From: CAYRPN01 sp964426135 | Lineage (GTDB): Bacteria > Planctomycetota > Phycisphaerae > Phycisphaerales > Phycisphaeraceae | DNA length: 8,611 nucleotides | Direction of reading: 5' to 3' | Assembly (NCBI GenBank): GCA_964426135.1 | Contig: CAYRPN010000188.1 | Coordinates: 1-8,611 of the forward strand | In this document: in pieces, positions 4,855 to 8,611 of the stretch | How the letters are laid out: every line of letters begins with the position of its first letter | How positions within the stretch are numbered: position 1 is the stretch's first letter | Notes under the pieces: generated by a model | What the model saw: only the letters and a program-made list of their open reading frames with translations | What the model was told of the DNA's origin: nothing | Database searches by the model: none | Made by a program: the position numbers and the translations under genes

Positions 4855-5631
4855 ATGCCCATTCGCGTCACCGTCTGGAACGAGTTCGTTCACGAGAAAA
4901 GCAACACGCTGGTGCGCAAGCACTATCCACTGGGCATTCACACGGTGATTGCCGACGCGCTGCGGAGGCAACTGGGCGACCAGGCGACGGTGCGAACCGC
5001 CACGCTCGATGAGCCGGAGCACGGCCTGACGCAGGCGGTGCTCGACGAGACGGACGTGCTGCTCTGGTGGGGCCACGCCGCCCACGGCCGGGTGAGCGAC
5101 GAGGTGACGAACCGTGTGCATCAACGCGTGCTCAACGGCATGGGCCTGCTCGTGCTGCACAGCGCCCACCTGTCCAAGCCGTTCGTCAAGCTCATGGGCA
5201 CGAGTTGCATGCTCCGCTGGCGCGAGGCCGGCGAAAAGGAACGGCTGTGGATCGTGAATCCGTCGCATCCCATCGTGGAGAGCTTCGACAGCGAATTTTT
5301 CGAGCTGCCCAACACCGAGATGTACGGCGAGTTCTTCGACATCCCCGCGCCTGACGAATTGATCTTCATCAGTTGGTTCGAGGGCGGCGAGGTGTTCCGC
5401 TCCGGCTGCACCTTCCGCCGGGGCAAGGGCAAGATTTTCTATTTCCGCCCCGGCCACGAAACGTTTCCAATCTATCACGACGCGAACGTGCAGCGCGTGC
5501 TGGCCAATGGTGTGAAATGGGCCGCGCCGACCGGCGCGAAATATTTCGGCAACGGACGCAACATCACGCCGCCGCTAAGCCCGATCGCGACGAAGTGGGT
5601 GGTGGACGAGAATCTGCATCAGGCGAAGTGA
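4855..5631 (+). CDS. ThuA-family protein (trehalose utilisation-type domain)
   Basis: A 258-residue single-domain protein of the ThuA family, which has a class I glutamine amidotransferase-like fold. Characterised ThuA acts in disaccharide (trehalose/maltitol) breakdown with the oxidoreductase ThuB; most homologues lack a proven reaction. Conserved blocks appear in order: VTVWNEFVHEK (5-15), YPLGIH (24-29), ATLDEPEHGLT (49-59), LLWWGHAAH (69-77), LHSAHLSKPF (101-110), GTSCMLRWREAGEKERLW (115-132), EMYGEFFDIP (155-164), FRSGCTFRRG (181-190) and FYFRPGHET (195-203). These cover the whole family length, so it looks intact. There is no signal peptide, so it is probably cytoplasmic. ATG 4855 is chosen because the first beta-strand of the family follows at once; further upstream the frame runs into repeats. 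No Shine-Dalgarno is visible. No ThuB-like or sugar-transport gene lies next to it, so its substrate cannot be inferred. A -1 family call is excluded by the intact frame. Confidence 0.95.
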   Translation: MPIRVTVWNEFVHEKSNTLVRKHYPLGIHTVIADALRRQLGDQATVRTATLDEPEHGLTQAVLDETDVLLWWGHAAHGRVSDEVTNRVHQRVLNGMGLLVLHSAHLSKPFVKLMGTSCMLRWREAGEKERLWIVNPSHPIVESFDSEFFELPNTEMYGEFFDIPAPDELIFISWFEGGEVFRSGCTFRRGKGKIFYFRPGHETFPIYHDANVQRVLANGVKWAAPTGAKYFGNGRNITPPLSPIATKWVVDENLHQAK

Positions 5632-5645
5632 AGGAGGCGACGATC

Positions 5646-5734
5646 GTAGGGTGCGTCAAGGCTCGGCGCGGACGCACCACTGCGAACTGGCGACCGAGGA
5701 TGGTGCGTCCGCGCCAAGCCTTGACGCACCCTAC
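5646..5734. repeat. 34-bp inverted repeat between convergent genes
   Basis: The arms 5646-5679 and 5701-5734 are reverse complements in 33 of 34 positions, around a 21-base centre; both outer ends read GTAGGGTGCG. It lies between the stops of the ThuA-like gene (5631) and the leftward gene (5785), where a transcript from either side would form a very stable stem, so it may act as a two-way terminator or insulator. ACGAT occurs at 5640-5644 and again at 5735-5739, which could be a target duplication of a small non-autonomous element, with one unexplained base on the left. There is no coding capacity. Confidence 0.85.
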
Positions 5735-5784
5735 ACGATGGCCCGGTGCCAATCAACGGAATCGTTTGCCCGCCGCCTTGCACC

Positions 5785-6663
5785 CTACTCCTTCTTCTTC
5801 ACCGGCACGATGTACAGCGGGCAGTTCTTGCCTTCGCTGGTCAGGTACAGCGTCTTGCCGTCGGCGCCGTAGCAGATCGTTTCACCCTGCCGCCGCAGCG
5901 GCATTTCAATGACGCGCGGCTTGCGGGCAAAGGCGTCGGCCCAGGTCTCTTTTTCCCCGCGCGTGTACTCATACGCATCGCCGTAGGTCAGCACCATCGC
6001 CCGCGTGCCGTCGGGGGAAATATCCATGGCCGTAACGACGGGAATATTCAGCGTGGCGATCGGCTTGGCGACGAACGGGCCTTTCTCGCGCTTCAGCGGC
6101 AGCGGCAGTTCGTAAGCCTTGCACGTGAGCCCGATCACCTTCGTCACCAGAATGATCTTGCCGCTCTTGATATCCACGCCCACCGCTTCGCAGTTGTGCT
6201 TGCCGTCTTCGTAGGTGAACGGCATCACCGCGTAGGGCTTGAGCGTCTCCACCTTGCCGAGCTGCGGCTTCTTCCGCAACGTCGGTTCCTTGAGGATGTA
6301 CAGCGTGTAATCGTTGCGCTTCTCGTCATTGTCGCCGACATCGGCGATCAGCAGATACTTGTCGCGCTCGGTGTGGAACGTGCAGATGTCCTCCCAATCC
6401 TTGTTGTCGCCCTCCAGCCGATACTCGCCCATGTAGGTGCCGGTGAGGTTGACGGCGAAGAACCGCGCCTTGTCGCCGCTGTCGTTGCACGTCCAGAGGA
6501 TGTCCGGGTTCTCCCAGCTCCAGGCCAGACCGCTGCTCTCGTCGATGGCTGGATCGGTCAGCACCGCGATCTTGCGCGGCTTGTCGTAGTCAACCACTTG
6601 CGAATCAGCGGCAAGCACCGTCGAGGTGAGGACCAAGGCGAAAAGAAGAACGGCGTGCTTCAT
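5785..6663 (-). CDS. Secreted beta-propeller-like protein, function unknown
   Basis: A 292-residue protein with a clear signal peptide (MKHAVLLFALVLTSTVLA, cleavage expected near residue 18-19), so it is exported. The rest is a series of beta-rich segments: DESSGLAWS (41-49), LWTCNDSGDKARFFAVN (56-72), DWEDI (89-93), LLIADVGDNDEKRNDYTLY (104-122), NCEAVGVD (157-164), AMDISPDGTRAMVLTYGD (212-229), and GADGKTLYLTSEG (266-278). This pattern (E-S-S-G, N-D-S-G, D-W-E-D-I, D-x-G-D-N) recurs in exported bacterial propeller proteins of unknown role; the acidic loops may bind metal, which is inference. Start: ATG at 6663 is preferred over an in-frame ATG at 6702, because it begins the signal peptide and has GGAG 7 bases upstream. 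It is third in the leftward run, 169 bases after recO, so probably has its own promoter. It converges on the ThuA-like gene. Confidence 0.85.
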   Translation of the reverse strand: MKHAVLLFALVLTSTVLAADSQVVDYDKPRKIAVLTDPAIDESSGLAWSWENPDILWTCNDSGDKARFFAVNLTGTYMGEYRLEGDNKDWEDICTFHTERDKYLLIADVGDNDEKRNDYTLYILKEPTLRKKPQLGKVETLKPYAVMPFTYEDGKHNCEAVGVDIKSGKIILVTKVIGLTCKAYELPLPLKREKGPFVAKPIATLNIPVVTAMDISPDGTRAMVLTYGDAYEYTRGEKETWADAFARKPRVIEMPLRRQGETICYGADGKTLYLTSEGKNCPLYIVPVKKKE

Positions 6664-6704
6664 GTTCAGGCTCCGGCGGCGGCGAACAAGCCGACACTGC
6701 ATGA

Positions 6705-6803
6705 TACGCTGCGCTCCTGCCGTTCGACACCGCCAAGATCGCCGCCGCCGCGTTCCCGTTCGCCAAACTGGAAGCCATGCGGGAGCAGGGCGTCAGGAAG
6801 TGA
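6705..6803 (+). pseudogene. Probable 3' remnant of a lost gene
   Basis: After a TGA at 6702-6704, the + strand is open for 32 codons to a TGA at 6801-6803, translating to a segment ending FPFAKLEAMREQGVRK. Nearly every third base is G or C, and the composition (charged helix ending in basic residues) is that of an ordinary protein C-terminus. There is no plausible start codon or ribosome binding site, and a stop lies directly upstream. The stretch lies between two leftward genes (recO ends at 6833, the propeller gene starts at 6663). The simplest reading is the tail of a gene whose body was deleted, perhaps when the neighbouring leftward gene arrived. I do not recognise the family. A chance open frame in GC-rich DNA remains possible. 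Confidence 0.4.
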
Positions 6804-6832
6804 GGCAGGCGTCCGCTGGCGCCGATCGCGCC

Positions 6833-7672
6833 TCACTCCATGATGAACTTCATCGTCGGCAGCTCGCGATCCAGCGTGGCGCGAGCGTAGGCACACAGCA
6901 ACCGGTTAGCGCGTCCAACGCTTTCCTCGTCGGCGTGCGAGAACGCAGCCGCCGGATCCGAGGACAACCGGCGCATCAGCTTCACCGTCTCGCTGCGCAC
7001 CCGCCAGGGCCCGCTGCCATCGCGCGACGGCACAAGTTTCCCCTTTTCCGCCAGCGTCAACCCGCCCGCCATGGCATCAAACGCCAGGGCGCGCTGACCG
7101 CGCGGGCTCTCTTTCGCCGTTGGCGACGCACCGGGATCCTTCGCGTCCAGCATTTCGCCGGAGTGAACATCACGTTCCAGTTCCGGCTTGAATCCACAAT
7201 CCGCCAGCACTTCCCACTGGAACCGCAGCAGCGATGCCTGATGCGTCGGGGCGGATACGCCCCGGCTCGCCGCCCCCGGCGCGCCCAGCGCTTCGAGAAA
7301 CCGCGACAGCGCATCGAACGTGCCCGGATGCGGGTCGAGGTCAGCGGTGAGCATGTGCGTCAGGTCGGCTGCGTACATGCCTAGCTGATGTGCTTCGAGA
7401 TTCGTGCGTAGATGCCAGTACGGATCCTGCAGGTCCCATTCAGTGACGGTGAGTAGTTCGCTGTTGGCCCGCTGGGCCGCGAGCACTTCGCCGCGGGTAA
7501 GCAGATCGATCCCGCCGGAGAACCGCGCGACAGAACTGGGGCTGGTGCGGCGAGCGCCCTTAGCCAGTCCGCGAATCTTGCCATGCTCGCGCGTCAGCAG
7601 CACAACCACCTCGCTGGTCTCCGACCAGTCGTACTCGCGGATGCAGATGGCCTGGTCTTTGATGCGGGGCAT
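6833..7672 (-). CDS. recO: DNA repair protein RecO
   Basis: RecO works in RecFOR recombinational repair: it binds single-stranded DNA, displaces SSB together with RecR and helps load RecA; it acts in the cytoplasm. Residues 4-75 fit the N-terminal OB fold (DQAICIREYDWSETSEVV, then LTREHGKIRGLAKGARR with conserved basic residues). Residues 84-165 fit the helical part (YWHLRTNLEAHQLGMYAADL, then LLRFQWEVLADCGFKPEL), and the C-terminal helix reads ANRLLCAYARATLDRELPT. At 279 residues it is somewhat longer than common RecO (about 240), with extra low-complexity stretches near 130-145 and 176-195. The zinc-binding C-x2-C that usually follows the LGF-x-P-x-L segment is replaced (Asp168, Ser171), and no second Cys pair is present. 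The start is ATG 7672: the upstream in-frame ATG at 7750 would translate the heptamer array as a Cys/Pro/Leu-rich tail foreign to the family. No Shine-Dalgarno is seen. Confidence 0.88.
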   Translation of the reverse strand: MPRIKDQAICIREYDWSETSEVVVLLTREHGKIRGLAKGARRTSPSSVARFSGGIDLLTRGEVLAAQRANSELLTVTEWDLQDPYWHLRTNLEAHQLGMYAADLTHMLTADLDPHPGTFDALSRFLEALGAPGAASRGVSAPTHQASLLRFQWEVLADCGFKPELERDVHSGEMLDAKDPGASPTAKESPRGQRALAFDAMAGGLTLAEKGKLVPSRDGSGPWRVRSETVKLMRRLSSDPAAAFSHADEESVGRANRLLCAYARATLDRELPTMKFIME

Positions 7673-7722
7673 GGGGAGCAGAGGGCAGGGGACAGGGAAC
7701 AGGGAACAGGAGACAGGAGAGA
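7673..7722 (-). repeat. Heptamer array TGTTCCC abutting the recO start
   Basis: On the + strand seven 7-base units run from 7674 to 7722 (GGGAGCA, GAGGGCA, GGGGACA, GGGAACA, GGGAACA, GGAGACA, GGAGAGA). On the recO sense strand they read as TGTTCCC-type, C/T-rich units ending one base before the ATG at 7672. No Shine-Dalgarno fits in this leader. Because 7 is not a multiple of 3, any change in copy number would shift an open frame passing through it, which supports a non-coding role. Confidence 0.88.
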
Positions 7723-7754
7723 CGAGACGAATGCAAGAGTCAACGCACAAGCCC

Positions 7755-7781
7755 GTTTAGCGGAAGCACCGCAGGTGCCTG
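7755..7781 (+). repeat. REP-like palindrome, copy E
   Basis: GTTTAGCGGAA is followed by GCACC (7766-7770), a 3-base loop and GGTGC (7774-7778). It is the inverted near-identical partner of copy A at 2137-2163 (26 of 27 positions) more than 5 kb away. It occupies the spacer between the zinc-ribbon gene and recO. Confidence 0.8.
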
Positions 7782-7816
7782 TCCGGCCAACCTGCGGCCC
7801 ACATTTCCCGCATGCG

Positions 7817-8290
7817 TCACGTTTCCTCCATCCCCAGATCATCGCGCGTCACCACCTTCTCCCCACACTCCGGGCACGTCGGCCCGCTGCTGCCGCGAAG
7901 ATCGTAGCCGCATGCGTAGCAGATCGGCGGGCGGCCGGCGTTCCAATACTCGCGGACATAGCGGTGCAGGATTCGGCGACGGAACGGGCGCACCATCATC
8001 CCCACGAGCGGCCCGCCGATCACGCCGCCAACGACGGCCGCGGCGAGGATCATGCCGAAGAACTCCAGGTTGGTGCGCTCATCGAACCACAGCCGGACGC
8101 CGGCCGGGACGAGCAGGTAAATCGCGAACATGGTCGCGGCCACCAGCGCCAGCTCAGCGAATGCCATCGCATAAAAATAAAAGCGAATATCCCTGCGACG
8201 AAGATGCAGCGAATGGCGGTCCAGCCCTTTTCGCACGGCGGGCGAAAGGTGGCGCAGCTCCGGCAGGATGTGCCAGTTGAGAAGGCGCAT
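7817..8290 (-). CDS. Two-helix membrane protein with C-terminal zinc ribbon
   Basis: A 157-residue protein of unknown function. Residues 1-36 are basic and helical; hydrophobic segments at about 38-62 and 76-99 are likely membrane helices, followed by a basic stretch (RPFRRRILHRYVREYW, 101-116) expected in the cytoplasm. The C-terminus holds a compact zinc ribbon: CYACGYDLRG (Cys124, Cys127) and CPECGEKV (Cys139, Cys142). The CGYDLRG...CPECG signature is very common in planctomycete proteins, often at an end of otherwise unrelated membrane proteins, and is one of the best taxonomic clues in this window. The start is uncertain: ATG 8290 begins the plausible protein but has no Shine-Dalgarno, and a GCGGG/CCCGC palindrome lies directly upstream; an in-frame extension to 8497 exists but looks non-coding. 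It is 144 bases upstream of recO on the same strand, across repeats, so co-transcription is doubtful. Confidence 0.75.
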   Translation of the reverse strand: MRLLNWHILPELRHLSPAVRKGLDRHSLHLRRRDIRFYFYAMAFAELALVAATMFAIYLLVPAGVRLWFDERTNLEFFGMILAAAVVGGVIGGPLVGMMVRPFRRRILHRYVREYWNAGRPPICYACGYDLRGSSGPTCPECGEKVVTRDDLGMEET

Positions 8291-8611
8291 GGCGGGTTGC
8301 CCGCTCGATGATAGGCGAGAACCAGCAAGCCATTCGACGCAACCTTTCATCCAGGCCCTGATTGATTCACGCGCCGATCCCAGGCCGATGGTTGTCAGTG
8401 ACATGAAAAAGCAATCCAACGAATGCGTCCTCGACAAACAGCCGGCCACGTTCATCGGCGTTGTTCTGGAGCCTGAAAGGCAGCAGAGCAAACGCACCGG
8501 GGCAAAGGCTCAAGAATAAAGTCGCCAGAGCCAACGTCGGGGTCTGCCAAGTTTTTCGGGGCCTTGCTCCCTCTCCCTTCCAGGGAGAGGGTGGCCGAGT
8601 CCCCGGGGGAC
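8291..8611. other. Right-edge spacer, no supported gene
   Basis: This 321-base stretch has no reading frame I would call a gene. Short open frames exist on both strands (for example + 8403-8519, 38 codons), but third-position G/C is only about two thirds, below the neighbouring genes. A palindrome GCGGG-TTG-CCCGC (8292-8304) touches the zinc-ribbon start. The far end is palindrome-rich (see 8569-8591), and GTCCCC/GGGGAC closes the window at 8599-8611. The promoter of the zinc-ribbon gene should lie here, but I cannot place it. Confidence 0.5.
8569..8591. repeat. 9-bp perfect hairpin CCCTCTCCC / GGGAGAGGG
   Basis: CCCTCTCCC (8569-8577) and GGGAGAGGG (8583-8591) pair perfectly around a 5-base loop. 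This kind of CCCTCTCCC palindrome is a common dispersed intergenic element in GC-rich bacteria. It may end a gene that lies beyond the right edge or be part of a larger repeat cut by the window. It has no T tract in either direction. Confidence 0.75.

Noticed and set aside
5746..6843. 365-codon + strand open frame opposite the propeller gene
   Set aside because: It is the complementary-strand shadow of a gene with a signal peptide and conserved motifs; its translation is Arg/His/Ala-rich without domain signals.
7673..7750. N-terminal extension of RecO to an upstream in-frame ATG
   Set aside because: The extra 26 residues are mostly the translation of a 7-bp microsatellite (Ser/Cys/Pro/Leu-rich) and do not resemble any RecO N-terminus; the conserved OB-fold start follows ATG 7672.
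8291..8497. 69-residue N-terminal extension of the zinc-ribbon membrane protein
   Set aside because: Its composition (Cys/Ser/Leu mix) and third-position bases do not match the downstream coding part, and a palindrome interrupts it; not excluded outright, but unsupported.
8403..8519. Small + strand ORF beginning MKKQSNECVLDKQ
   Set aside because: It lacks a ribosome binding site and its codon bias is no stronger than that of the opposite frame, so there is no basis for choosing it.

Overview
The window looks like chromosomal DNA from a GC-rich planctomycete, probably of the class Phycisphaerae. The support is the C-terminal zinc ribbon with a CGYDLRG...CPECG signature (7817-8290), the planctomycete-like helical protein at 196-1812, the mix of Shine-Dalgarno-led and SD-less starts, and intergenic spacers full of short palindromes and 7-8 bp tandem repeats. 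The assignment is made from motifs only; no 16S or other marker gene is present.

Layout. Four genes read rightward: a membrane-anchored or secreted helical protein of unknown function (196-1812), an enlarged prepilin peptidase (2234-3703), an OmpA/Pal-type peptidoglycan-binding lipoprotein (3860-4585) and a ThuA-family protein (4855-5631). Three genes read leftward: a secreted beta-propeller-like protein (5785-6663), recO (6833-7672) and a small two-helix membrane protein with a zinc ribbon (7817-8290). The two groups converge at 5632-5784, on a 34-bp inverted repeat. A 32-codon open stretch on the + strand at 6705-6803, between two leftward genes, looks like the surviving 3' end of a lost gene.

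The genes do not form one pathway. Several act at the cell envelope (prepilin processing, outer-membrane/peptidoglycan anchoring, exported proteins), while recO is a housekeeping repair gene. Gaps of about 140-420 bp between genes argue against one long operon.

The most unusual content is in the spacers. (1) Tandem arrays with 7-bp period (8-bp at 53-131) occur in most of them; three run up to, or within a few bases of, start codons that have no visible Shine-Dalgarno (prepilin peptidase, thuA-like, recO). (2) Five short palindromes carry a GTTTAGC-like head followed by a GC-rich stem whose sequence changes between copies while pairing is kept, resembling REP elements. (3) One pair of inverted hairpins (1965-2062) shows a T-A to C-G exchange that preserves pairing. 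(4) A long hairpin with a C(TTCG)G loop follows the OmpA-like gene. I see no tRNA, rRNA, CRISPR array, transposase or defence system, and no clearly new multi-gene system.
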